A stretch of 5,725 nt of DNA from Gaiella sp051003695. GTDB lineage: Bacteria; Actinomycetota; Thermoleophilia; Gaiellales; Gaiellaceae. The notes beneath the pieces are model-generated. The model did not search any database. It worked only from the letters and a program-made list of their open reading frames with translations, and was not told the origin of the DNA. Numbering within the stretch: the stretch's first letter is position 1; each line of letters starts with the position of its first letter. The position numbers were made by a program, and so were the translations under genes. The stretch covers positions 1 through 5,725 of the forward strand of contig JBPCLB010000199.1 in the NCBI GenBank assembly GCA_051003695.1. The letters run 5' to 3'. Positions 1-5,707 of this stretch are shown here, in pieces.

Positions 1-288
1 AACGCCGATCGCGCGATAGCCAAGCGGCTCCATGCGATCATCACGACCAGCGCTCCAGACCTCTCGCCGAAAACCTGGTACGGGATGCCTGCGTATGCCA
101 AAGACGACAAGGTCGTCTGCTTCTTCCAAAGCGCAGAGAAGTTCAAGTCGCGGTACGCGACGCTCGGCTTCAACGACGAGGCGAAACTCGACCAAGGCGC
201 GATGTGGCCGACCTCCTTCGCGCTGAAGGAGCTGACCGCCGCCGAAGAGAAGAAGATTGCCGCGCTCGTGAAGAAAGCGGTGCGCTGA
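1..288 (+). CDS. DUF1801-family protein, 5' end outside the window
   Basis: Frame 1 is open from the first base to the TGA at 286-288 and gives the last 95 residues of a protein whose start lies to the left. The fragment carries the pattern I know from actinobacterial DUF1801 proteins (a small alpha/beta fold related to the YdhG/frataxin-like group): SPKTWYGMPAYAK at visible residues 22-34, VVCFFQSAEKF at 38-48, RYATLGF at 51-57, GAMWPTSFALKEL at 66-78, and a lysine-rich C-terminal helix ending KKAVR. Full family members are usually about 140 residues, so roughly a third is missing only because of the window edge. An ATG at 85 exists, but the homology clearly extends upstream of it. No biochemical role is established for this subgroup; some relatives are called iron chaperones, which I do not transfer. 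It is the last intact gene before the decayed region on its right. Confidence 0.85.
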   Translation, partial: NADRAIAKRLHAIITTSAPDLSPKTWYGMPAYAKDDKVVCFFQSAEKFKSRYATLGFNDEAKLDQGAMWPTSFALKELTAAEEKKIAALVKKAVR

Positions 289-464
289 GCCCAGCTCCCT
301 AGGCGCGGAGTGAGACGCTGCGGCTCCTCAGCGAGGCGCTGTACGACGGTAATCGTCGCGATCACCTTCTTCTTGCTTGCTACTTCACACAGCTCGGACT
401 CATCAGTCACAGCGAGTCGATCAGCGAGGCAAAGAAGCACGACCTCACCGTTCGGCAAGACATC

Positions 465-830
465 TTGGTAGGAATGGATCGCTACGGCGCGTTCACCCCC
501 ATCGCGTTCGTCGGCGGCGACTGGCACGGCGACTTCTATGGCCCGCGCCGGAACCCCGATGCGATGATCTTCCGTGACGAGGCCGGCTTTCAGCGCTGGA
601 GCCGATACCGGTTCCGCGAGGAGGGCTTCCAGCGCGTCATCGCTATCTATTCGCCGTGGCAGCTGATGTGTCTGAAGAGCGCGCTCGAGGACCGCCTCGT
701 CCTCTTCACGCTGCCCTACGTCCTCGGCCGCCGCGACCGTCTGCTTCGCGGGCTGAGGAACGCGCGCCCGTTCTGGCGCGTCGACCGCGATTTCTGGCAG
801 GGCCGGCGAGATCGACCTCCAGCTCACTGA
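465..830 (+). CDS. Hypothetical protein with unclear start, probably truncated at both ends
   Basis: I do not recognise the family. The first legal start is TTG 465 (121 residues), with ATG 474 as an alternative, but neither has a Shine-Dalgarno sequence at a proper distance. The same frame is open back to the TAG at 300-302, and its translation there looks protein-like, including LLLACYFTQLGLI around 366-404. The true N-terminus may therefore have been lost, or a start codon mutated. Visible features are RYGAFTPIAFVGGDW, YGPRRNPDAMIF, and an aromatic stretch RVIAIYSPWQL, followed by arginine-rich sequence with ARPFWRVDRDFWQ. The last residues, after DFWQ, look unrelated to a natural ending, which suggests a 3' truncation where the next gene begins. 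The TGA is 3 nt from the start of the DUF5615 gene. No membrane segment or signal peptide is seen. Confidence 0.45.
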   Translation: MVGMDRYGAFTPIAFVGGDWHGDFYGPRRNPDAMIFRDEAGFQRWSRYRFREEGFQRVIAIYSPWQLMCLKSALEDRLVLFTLPYVLGRRDRLLRGLRNARPFWRVDRDFWQGRRDRPPAH

Positions 831-833
831 TGC

Positions 834-1037
834 GTGCCTACGGCCCTGATCGACAACGCGCTCTCGCCGCTGGTCGGCCAGCGGCTTGCCGACGCCGGCC
901 ACGACGCAAGCCACGTCCGCGACTACGGCATGCAGGCCGCGAACGACGACGAGATCTTCGAGCGAGCCCGCAGCGAGGACCGCGTCCTCGTCTCCGCCGA
1001 CACCGACTTCGGCACGCTGCTCGCGCTTCTCCACTAG
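834..1037 (+). CDS. DUF5615 PIN-like toxin, C-terminally truncated
   Basis: The 67-residue product starts at GTG 834, 3 nt after the previous stop. It matches the N-terminal half of the DUF5615 family (PIN-like ribonuclease fold, often the toxin of a pair with a DUF433 antitoxin). Recognisable pieces are ALIDNALSP at 4-12 with the acidic D7, the GHD at 22-24, HVRDYGMQAANDDEIFERA at 27-45, and RVLVSADTDFGTLLAL at 50-65 with acidic D56 and D58. Family members are usually about 110-120 residues; here a TAG at 1035-1037 ends the protein right after the TDFGTLLAL strand-helix, removing the C-terminal half. No DUF433 antitoxin gene lies upstream, where one would be expected. The gene is thus an orphan and probably inactive. 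Frame 2 just downstream (about 1029-1080) has a weak resemblance to the missing part, which may mean a frameshift rather than a clean deletion. Confidence 0.75.
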   Translation: MPTALIDNALSPLVGQRLADAGHDASHVRDYGMQAANDDEIFERARSEDRVLVSADTDFGTLLALLH

Positions 1038-1192
1038 CGCTTCCCCTCCGGGGATCCTGCCTGCACGCGTCGCGCGCTTGATCTGCTCGGGGCCGCGTTC
1101 GTTGGGCTCGCCAAGCAGCCGCCGAGCGAAAGATGCCTGGTACCTGAACCTGCTCTGGCTCGAGCGACGCAAGCGTCTCCGTCTCCTCGACC
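1038..1192. other. Gene-poor junction between two toxin relics
   Basis: This stretch separates the stop of the truncated DUF5615 gene from the inner end of the minus-strand Doc relic. Frames on both strands are open over parts of it, but their translations are rich in Arg, Ser, Pro and Ala and match no family I know. The minus-strand Doc frame stays open through it, but after the ALADV residues it shows none of the later Fic/Doc core: the HPFxDGNxR-type motif is absent in every frame I read. It probably represents recombined or eroded sequence from the two flanking modules. I see no terminator, tRNA or promoter in it. Confidence 0.4.
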
Positions 1193-1300
1193 GACGTCGG
1201 CCAGAGCGATCCCGCGCCAGCGTGTGATCGTCTCCGCGGGCACGCCGAGCACCGCCTCCGCGATCGGCAGGTAATCGGCGAGGGTCGAGGTATGCGGTTG
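1193..1300 (-). pseudogene. Fic/Doc (death-on-curing) toxin, N-terminal relic
   Basis: On the minus strand, residues STLADYLPIAEAVLGVPAE followed by TITRWRGIALADV match the first 35 or so residues of bacterial Doc-family toxins, which typically begin with LTLDDYLLIAEAVLG, then a short linker and GLAESAL. The frame stays open as far as 1034, but the sequence stops resembling Doc after ALADV. The catalytic Fic loop, an HxFxDGNKR-type motif, is not found in any frame to the left. No start codon lies directly before the homology; the in-frame ATG at 1345 is too far upstream and falls inside the antitoxin relic. Doc proteins transfer phosphate or AMP to translation factors, but this piece lacks the active site and cannot do so. 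It sits immediately after the antitoxin relic, in the usual antitoxin-then-toxin order. Confidence 0.65.
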
Positions 1301-1316
1301 CGGCCAACGACCAGCC

Positions 1317-1520
1317 GGCGAGTCGCTCGAGGATCTCGCGGTCATGCTCCATCACGGTGCGCAAACCTGCGAAACGCCTTGTCCTTGCGCTTGCGCGCGA
1401 TGTGCTCGGCGATTGCCTCGCGCGCCGCGTCGGAGACGTTGATCCCTTCAACCCGCGCGACAGCCTCAACTCGTCCGCCTGCTCCGCCGACAGCCTCAGC
1501 TCGATCGCGGCTCGCGTCAG
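1317..1520 (-). pseudogene. Ribbon-helix-helix antitoxin relic with two compensating frameshifts
   Basis: Read in two minus-strand frames, this stretch rebuilds a short RHH/CopG-type antitoxin. IELRLSAEQADEL (1505 to about 1467) is in one frame, EAVARVEGINVSDAAREAI plus AEHIARKRKDKAF (1467 to about 1365) is in a second, and EHDREILERLA (about 1349 to 1317) is back in the first. The first switch looks like loss of one G in the Leu-Glu junction near 1467; the second, between 1352 and 1368, restores the frame. The beta-strand, helix, turn and helix order, and the REAIAEHIA helix, are typical of antitoxins that precede Doc toxins. No ATG, GTG or TTG lies in frame just before the homology, so the start is also missing. 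The family binds DNA as a dimer to repress its operon and neutralises the partner toxin; this copy is probably dead. Confidence 0.65.
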
Positions 1521-1561
1521 ACGCCGACGTCGAATCGCCGGTCGCTCCCTCGCCGGCTCCG

Positions 1562-2347
1562 CTAGCTTCCGGACCAGGTCGGCGGGCGCTTCTCCAGGAA
1601 GGCGCCCATCCCCTCCTGTGCGTCGCCGGCCTGCGCGTTCGCAGCCATCACGCGTCGCGTCAGCTCGTAGGCCCCGTGCTCGTCGAGCTCGACCTGCTGG
1701 TAGAAGGCCTCCTTGCCGATCCGCACCGTGAGCGGGCTCGACGCCGCGATCCTCTCCACGAGCGCCGACACGGCGTCCTCCAGCTCGTCGGCCGGGACGA
1801 CCCGGTTGACGAGTCCCCAGTCGCGCGCTGTCGCCGCGTCGATCGGTTCGCCCGTGAGCAGCAGTTCGAGCGCGCGCTTGCGACCCACCGCCCGGGAGAC
1901 CGGCACCATCGGCGTCGAGCAGAAGAGGCCGATCTTCACTCCGGGCGTGGCGAAGCGCGTCGCCTCCGCGGCCACGGCGAGGTCGCAGGAGGCGACGAGC
2001 TGGCAGCCCGCCGCGGTGGCGATCCCGTGCACCTTCGCGATCACGGGCTGCGGAACGCGGTGGATCGTTTCCATCATCACCGTGCAGACGTCGAACAGGC
2101 GGTCGTAGAACTCGGCGTCGCGACCGACCATCTCCCCCAGATCGTGCCCGGCGGAGAACGCCGAGCCGGCGCCCTCGATCACGATCGCCCGCACCTCCGG
2201 GGCCGCGCACACTTCCTCGAGCGCCGAGATCAGCTCTTCCATCAGCGCCAGCGAGAGCGCGTTCCGCTTCTCCGGCCGGTTGAGCGTGATGCGGGCAGCT
2301 GGAGGCTCGATGCGGACGAGCAGGTGTTCGCGGGTCACGGTGGCCAT
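1562..2347 (-). CDS. Enoyl-CoA hydratase/isomerase (crotonase) family protein, ECHDC3-like
   Basis: The product has 261 residues, normal for a crotonase domain. The ATG at 2347 is chosen because MATVTREHLLVRIE leads straight into the conserved ITLNRPEKRNALS at 20-32; the open frame upstream is non-homologous. Other marks are the oxyanion-hole motif AFSAGHDL at 63-70, the second oxyanion loop GIATAAGCQLVASCDLAVA at 108-126, FATPGVKIGLFCSTP at 132-146, and a C-terminal AQEGMGAFLEKRPPTW at 243-258. These blocks resemble the ECHDC3 branch of the superfamily. The two glutamates that catalyse hydration in classical ECH (rat Glu144 and Glu164) are absent: the first is Gln116 in GCQL and the second falls in PGVKIG at 135-140. 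CoA-thioester binding is likely, but the reaction is open. The gene starts 34 nt after the acyl-CoA ligase stop with no strong ribosome site, so it is probably co-translated in one operon. No signal peptide is seen; cytoplasmic. Confidence 0.9.
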   Translation of the reverse strand: MATVTREHLLVRIEPPAARITLNRPEKRNALSLALMEELISALEEVCAAPEVRAIVIEGAGSAFSAGHDLGEMVGRDAEFYDRLFDVCTVMMETIHRVPQPVIAKVHGIATAAGCQLVASCDLAVAAEATRFATPGVKIGLFCSTPMVPVSRAVGRKRALELLLTGEPIDAATARDWGLVNRVVPADELEDAVSALVERIAASSPLTVRIGKEAFYQQVELDEHGAYELTRRVMAANAQAGDAQEGMGAFLEKRPPTWSGS

Positions 2348-2381
2348 CTCGGGTGACGGTAGCGCCGATCGGAGCCGGGCG

Positions 2382-4013
2382 CTACGCGGCGCCAATCCGT
2401 GTCTCGTGCCCGGTCCACTCCTTCTCGCGCAGGACGTACTTCTGCACCTTCCCGGTCGACGTCTTCGGCAGCGGGCCGAACTCGACGGCATCGGGGCACT
2501 TGTAGTGCGCGAGGCGGTCGCGGGCGAAGGTGAGGATCTCCTCGGCGGTTGCGGTCATGCCCTCATTCAGGGTCACGAAGGCCTTGGGGCGCTCGCCCCA
2601 GTGCGGGTGCGGGATCGCGACGACGGCGCACTCGAGCACCGAGGGATGGGCGACGATGGTCTGCTCCACCTCGATCGAGGAGATGTTCTCTCCCCCCGAG
2701 ATGATGATGTCCTTGCCGCGGTCGCGCAGCTCGACGTTCCCGTCCGGATGCCACACCGCGAGGTCGCCGGAGTGGAACCAGCCGCCGCGGAATGCCGTCG
2801 CCGTCGCCTCGGGGTCGTCGAAGTAGCCTTGCATGATGATGTTGCCGCGCATCACGACCTCACCCATCGTCTCGCCGTCTCGGGCGACGTCGATCATCCG
2901 CTCGTCGACGACCCGGACGAGATCGGCCGACGGGTATGCCTGGCCCTGGCGCGAGAGCAGCCTGGCTCGCTCGGCGGTCGGCAGCGAACGCCACTCCGCC
3001 CGCTCGGGGCACATGGTGGTCGGGCCGTAGGTCTCGGTCAACCCGTAGACATGGATCACGCGGAAGTTCAGATCGTCCATGCGCGCGAACAGCGTGGGCG
3101 AGGGAGGCGCTGCGGCGACCATCACCGTCACCTGCCGCTCGACGCGATGCGCCTTCGGGTGGTTGATGACCATCAGCTGCACGGTCGGGGCGCCGTTGAA
3201 GTTGGTGACGCCCTGGGTGTCAATCAAGTCCCAGACTAGGTCCGGCTCGACCTTGCGGATCGTCAGGTGCCGGCCGGCGACCGCAGTGACGCCCCAGGCG
3301 AAGCACCAGCCGTTGCAGTGGAACATCGGCTGCAGCCAGAGGAAGACGGACTCGGGCGACAACCCGGTCACGAGGGCCTCGTTGAGCGCGCTCAGGTAGG
3401 CGCCGCGGTACGTGTACTGCACGCCCTTCGGCCGGCCCGTCGTGCCAGACGTGTAGTTGATCGAGATCGTCTCCTCCTCGTCTTCGAGCCAGCTCTCCGG
3501 CTGCTCCGGCGAAGACGCAGCGAGGAGATCCTCGTACGGGTCTCCGGTGGCGCCCGTGTCATCGACCCGGATCACGTCGATGCCGGAGAGGTCGAGCGAT
3601 TCGACGAGCTCGGCGAGCTCCGCATCGAGCAGGAGCGTGCGGGCGCCCGAGTGGCGCAGGATGTATTCGACCTCGGCGCTCGAGAGCCGCGTGTTGACCG
3701 TGACGAGGACCCCGCCCGCCGCCGGAACGCCGAAATGCGCTTCCAGCATTGCAGGGCAGTTGGGGAGGAGCGTCGCGACCCGGTCGCCCTTCTGGAGACC
3801 GGCTGCGCGGAGCCCGTTGGCGAGGCGCCACGCGCGCTCGCCAAACTGCGCGTACGTATAGCAGCGAGCGCCATGGACGACCGCATCCTTCTCCGCGTAC
3901 ATGGAGGCGGCACGCGCGAGTAGGTCGACCGGGGTCATCTCCGTGCGGAAGACCTTGGCGGGCATCCCTCTATGATGGATCACCGAGTCCTCGTTGAGAA
4001 ACGTGCCGGTCAT
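2382..4013 (-). CDS. AMP-forming medium/long-chain fatty acyl-CoA ligase (AlkK-like)
   Basis: This 543-residue ANL-superfamily enzyme activates a carboxylic acid with ATP to an acyl-adenylate and transfers it to CoA. All core motifs are intact: phosphate-binding loop YTSGTTGRPKG at 187-197, substrate-region block PMFHCNGWCFAWGVTAVAG at 229-247, adenine-binding YGLTETYGP at 323-331, SGDLAVWHPDG at 415-425, hinge DRGKDIIISGGENIS at 431-445, and PKTSTGK at 516-522 with the catalytic lysine K522. The FHCNGW..WGVTA block is typical of AlkK-type medium-chain ligases, but chain length cannot be read reliably. ATG 4013 is preceded by a perfect AGGAGG five bases away, which settles the start even though the frame is open back to 4190. 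The crotonase-like gene follows after 34 nt, giving an acid-activation plus acyl-CoA-processing pair. Cytoplasmic; no signal peptide. Confidence 0.95.
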   Translation of the reverse strand: MTGTFLNEDSVIHHRGMPAKVFRTEMTPVDLLARAASMYAEKDAVVHGARCYTYAQFGERAWRLANGLRAAGLQKGDRVATLLPNCPAMLEAHFGVPAAGGVLVTVNTRLSSAEVEYILRHSGARTLLLDAELAELVESLDLSGIDVIRVDDTGATGDPYEDLLAASSPEQPESWLEDEEETISINYTSGTTGRPKGVQYTYRGAYLSALNEALVTGLSPESVFLWLQPMFHCNGWCFAWGVTAVAGRHLTIRKVEPDLVWDLIDTQGVTNFNGAPTVQLMVINHPKAHRVERQVTVMVAAAPPSPTLFARMDDLNFRVIHVYGLTETYGPTTMCPERAEWRSLPTAERARLLSRQGQAYPSADLVRVVDERMIDVARDGETMGEVVMRGNIIMQGYFDDPEATATAFRGGWFHSGDLAVWHPDGNVELRDRGKDIIISGGENISSIEVEQTIVAHPSVLECAVVAIPHPHWGERPKAFVTLNEGMTATAEEILTFARDRLAHYKCPDAVEFGPLPKTSTGKVQKYVLREKEWTGHETRIGAA

Positions 4014-4018
4014 CGTTG

Positions 4019-4024
4019 CCTCCT
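4019..4024 (-). promoter_or_regulatory. Perfect Shine-Dalgarno site of the acyl-CoA ligase
   Basis: The minus strand reads AGGAGG here, followed by five bases (CAACG) and the ATG at 4013-4011. It fixes the ligase start at 4013 and argues against the in-frame upstream starts TTG 4190 and GTG 4124. None of the other genes in the window has so strong a site. Confidence 0.85.
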
Positions 4025-4049
4025 GCTTGTGGGGATCCGCTGTGCCGAA

Positions 4050-4124
4050 CGTCGTCGCGATTCGAGGGTCTGATCGGCGCGTCGCCCGGTAGCTGCCATC
4101 GATGCGGTCGTAGAGCCCGCTCAC
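4050..4124 (-). pseudogene. N-terminal scrap of a SAM-dependent methyltransferase
   Basis: From GTG 4124 the minus strand encodes SGLYDRIDGSYRATRRSD followed by PRIATTFGTA. This matches the start of a common class I methyltransferase group in actinobacteria, whose N-terminus reads roughly YDxIGxxYxxTRRPDPRIAxxI before the SAM-binding VGAGxGSYE motif. The GTG has an AGGA six bases upstream, so it was probably once a true start. Homology stops after about 28 residues, and the SAM-binding glycine loop is absent. The frame then runs without a stop into the leader of the acyl-CoA ligase. Most likely a deletion joined the first codons of a methyltransferase gene to the region upstream of the ligase. 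The assignment rests on my memory of the family pattern. Confidence 0.5.
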
Positions 4125-4190
4125 AGCCGATCCTGCCACGACACTTACGCGCGGACGGCCGGTACTCAGAACACGTTCATGCAGTCGCAA

Positions 4191-4406
4191 TCAGGAGTGG
4201 GTGTAGGCGCCAGCCTCGCATTTGCGGACTACTTCTACTACGAGGAGTTCGCGGAGCCGATCGACCCATCGAACTTCGCCGTTCCGGCTGTATGCGCGAG
4301 TGAACGGGAGAAGTGGGCGCTGCGGTTCAGACTTCCAAAACGGGGCGACCCGCAACACGAAAGCTGTGAACACAGCGACCGATGCGTTGCCGACGCGCTT
4401 GATCAC
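4191..4406 (-). CDS. Doubtful small ORF overlapping the enolase stop
   Basis: A GTG at 4406-4404 overlaps the TGA of the enolase-like gene (GTGTGA) and opens a 71-codon frame to a TGA at 4193-4191. The product begins with KRVGNASVAVFTAFVLRVA at residues 3-21, a possible short membrane helix, and ends with a charged helix RLRELLVVEVVRKCE. An overlap of start and stop often marks translational coupling, and a GGGTGG lies about ten bases upstream of the GTG. Against it, I recognise no family, the third-position G+C is lower than in the neighbours, and an antiparallel frame looks about as protein-like. It may be chance or a relic. Confidence 0.2.
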   Translation of the reverse strand: MIKRVGNASVAVFTAFVLRVAPFWKSEPQRPLLPFTRAYSRNGEVRWVDRLRELLVVEVVRKCEAGAYTHS

Positions 4407-5707
4407 ACCTCGCCACCCAAGGCCGTTGCTCGGAGCGGCGGGCCGCCGAGGGCGAAAACCGCATCTGGGTACTCGGCCTCGATGCGAAGCAGCCGGTTCC
4501 ACTTTGTCGTCCGCTCTGCGCGGGTTGTCGAACCGACCTTCAGTTGCCCGGTGCGCCAGCCGACCGCGAGGTCGGCGAGCCATGCGTCCTCGGTCTCGCC
4601 CGAGCGCGCAGAGAGCACGGTGGCGTAGCCGGCACTCCGTGCCAGCTCGACGACGCGCCGCGCGTCGGACAAGGTGCCAACCTGGTTCGGCTTCACGAGC
4701 ACGGCGTTCGCGACACCGTCTCGGATGCCCACTTCGACCCGTTCCGCCGAGGTGACGAACAGATCGTCGCCGAGGAGTTGTACGTCGGCGAGCGTCTCGC
4801 TGGCGAGTCGCCAGCCGCTGCTGTCGTCCTCCCCCACGACGTCTTCGACCGACACGATCGGAAACGCATCGCACCACTCGCGCACCTCGGCGACGAGCTC
4901 CTCGGAGCGCACCCATCGCTCCTCCGCGGCCAGTCTGTAGACGACGCCGTCGAGGAGGGCTGTGGCTGCGACGTCGACGGCGATCGCCGCTTGCTCACCG
5001 GGAACGAGCCCGCTGCGCTCGATCCCGGCTGCGACGAGGGCTACCGCATCACGGTTCGAAGGCAAGCGAGCCGCGAGCCCTCCCTCGTCGGCGACGAGCG
5101 AGCTGTCGTGTCCAGCCTCACGCATCACCTCGGCTGTCGCGGCGCGAACCCGCGCCGCAAACTCCATCGCCTCGCCGAAGCTCGCCGCACCGAGCGGAAC
5201 GACCAGCACGTCCTGAATGTCCACCGCGCGTCCGGCATGGGCGCCGCCGGAGAGGACTTTGACCATCGGGAGCGGGAGGAGAGGCGGCCGGTCGGGCTCG
5301 AGCGCACGCCACAACGGCAGCCCGCGCCCGGCGGCTGCTGCCAGGGCACACGCGACCGACGCAGCCAGCACGGCGTTTGCTCCGAGGCGCTCGAGGGTGG
5401 GCGTGCCGTCGAGCTCTCGCAGCTGCCTGTCGATGGCCTCCTGATCTGCGGGGTCGACACTGCGGATCGCTCGTGCGATCTCGCCGTTGACGGCGGCCAC
5501 GGCCTTTCGTACGCCCTGGCCGGCATAGCGCGTGCCACCATCGCGAAGCTCGTGAGCCTCGTGCGACCCTGTCGATGCGCCCGAGGGTACGGTCGCGACG
5601 CCCTCGGCGCCGCCGTCGAGGACGACCACGCAGGCGACGGTCGGAACCCCGCGGGAGTCGAGCGCCTCCCAGGCGTGGACGTGCTCGATCCTCAAACCCA
5701 GCCCCAC
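4403..5707 (-). CDS. Divergent enolase paralogue lacking the active-site histidine
   Basis: The 434-residue product aligns end to end with enolase (2-phosphoglycerate to phosphoenolpyruvate, glycolysis). Conserved marks are ALDSRGVPTV at 15-24, the mobile loop PSGASTGS at 41-48, GGAHAG at 154-159 with H157, DEGG at 207-210 with the base-pair partner E208, metal ligands D245 (AVDVAA), E288 (SVEDV) and D314/D315 (LGDDLFVT), LVKPNQVGTL at 337-346 with general base K339, RSGETED at 368-374, and K390 in GQLKVGS. Two key positions differ. The His of the usual SHRSGETED (yeast His373) is Ala367, encoded GCG, and the Glu of QEF (yeast Glu168) is Asp166. The loop after AVDVAA also lacks the usual SEF. 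The GTG at 5707 is the leftmost start seen; TTG 5695 is an alternative, and the frame has no stop before the window edge, so the true start could lie outside. It is a likely paralogue of altered function. Confidence 0.85.
   Translation of the reverse strand: MGLGLRIEHVHAWEALDSRGVPTVACVVVLDGGAEGVATVPSGASTGSHEAHELRDGGTRYAGQGVRKAVAAVNGEIARAIRSVDPADQEAIDRQLRELDGTPTLERLGANAVLAASVACALAAAAGRGLPLWRALEPDRPPLLPLPMVKVLSGGAHAGRAVDIQDVLVVPLGAASFGEAMEFAARVRAATAEVMREAGHDSSLVADEGGLAARLPSNRDAVALVAAGIERSGLVPGEQAAIAVDVAATALLDGVVYRLAAEERWVRSEELVAEVREWCDAFPIVSVEDVVGEDDSSGWRLASETLADVQLLGDDLFVTSAERVEVGIRDGVANAVLVKPNQVGTLSDARRVVELARSAGYATVLSARSGETEDAWLADLAVGWRTGQLKVGSTTRAERTTKWNRLLRIEAEYPDAVFALGGPPLRATALGGEV

Larger units (their letters stand above)
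4014..4402. other. 389-nt spacer upstream of the acyl-CoA ligase
   Basis: This spacer lies between the enolase-like gene and the ligase, both on the minus strand, and should contain the ligase promoter; I cannot point to convincing -35 and -10 boxes. Its ligase-proximal part holds the ligase ribosome site and the methyltransferase scrap. Its distal part (about 4190-4402) is less G/C-rich at third codon positions than the neighbouring genes. Two antiparallel frames in the same register are open there: a minus-strand 71-codon ORF, and a plus-strand frame from ATG 4179 whose middle (ASLAFADYFYYEEFAEPI) looks protein-like. By my count, third-position G+C is close to 70 percent in both, lower than in the intact genes, so neither is convincing as an active gene. 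I see no clear rho-independent terminator. Confidence 0.5.

Noticed and set aside
1537..1557. GCCGG / CCGGC inverted repeat just downstream of the crotonase stop as a terminator
   Set aside because: The stem is only five base pairs with an 11-base loop and no following T-run; such short GC pairs are frequent by chance in this DNA.
1292..2356. Plus-strand ORF of 354 codons opposite the crotonase gene and antitoxin relic
   Set aside because: It spans the antisense of two unrelated minus-strand genes, and its Arg/Ala/His-rich translation shows no motif; typical of high-GC shadows.
2280..3923. Long plus-strand ORFs opposite the acyl-CoA ligase
   Set aside because: All ligase motifs are intact on the minus strand with a perfect ribosome site; the plus-strand frames are shadows.
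4014..4190. Ligase start at TTG 4190 or GTG 4124, giving a 602- or 580-residue protein
   Set aside because: ATG 4013 has AGGAGG at ideal spacing, and the ligase family homology begins right after it; the upstream residues match a different family.
4403..5707. Assignment of the enolase-like gene as carboxyphosphonoenolpyruvate synthase
   Set aside because: That enzyme is an enolase relative, but no phosphonate or phosphinothricin biosynthesis gene is in the window and I cannot match its specific residues from memory.
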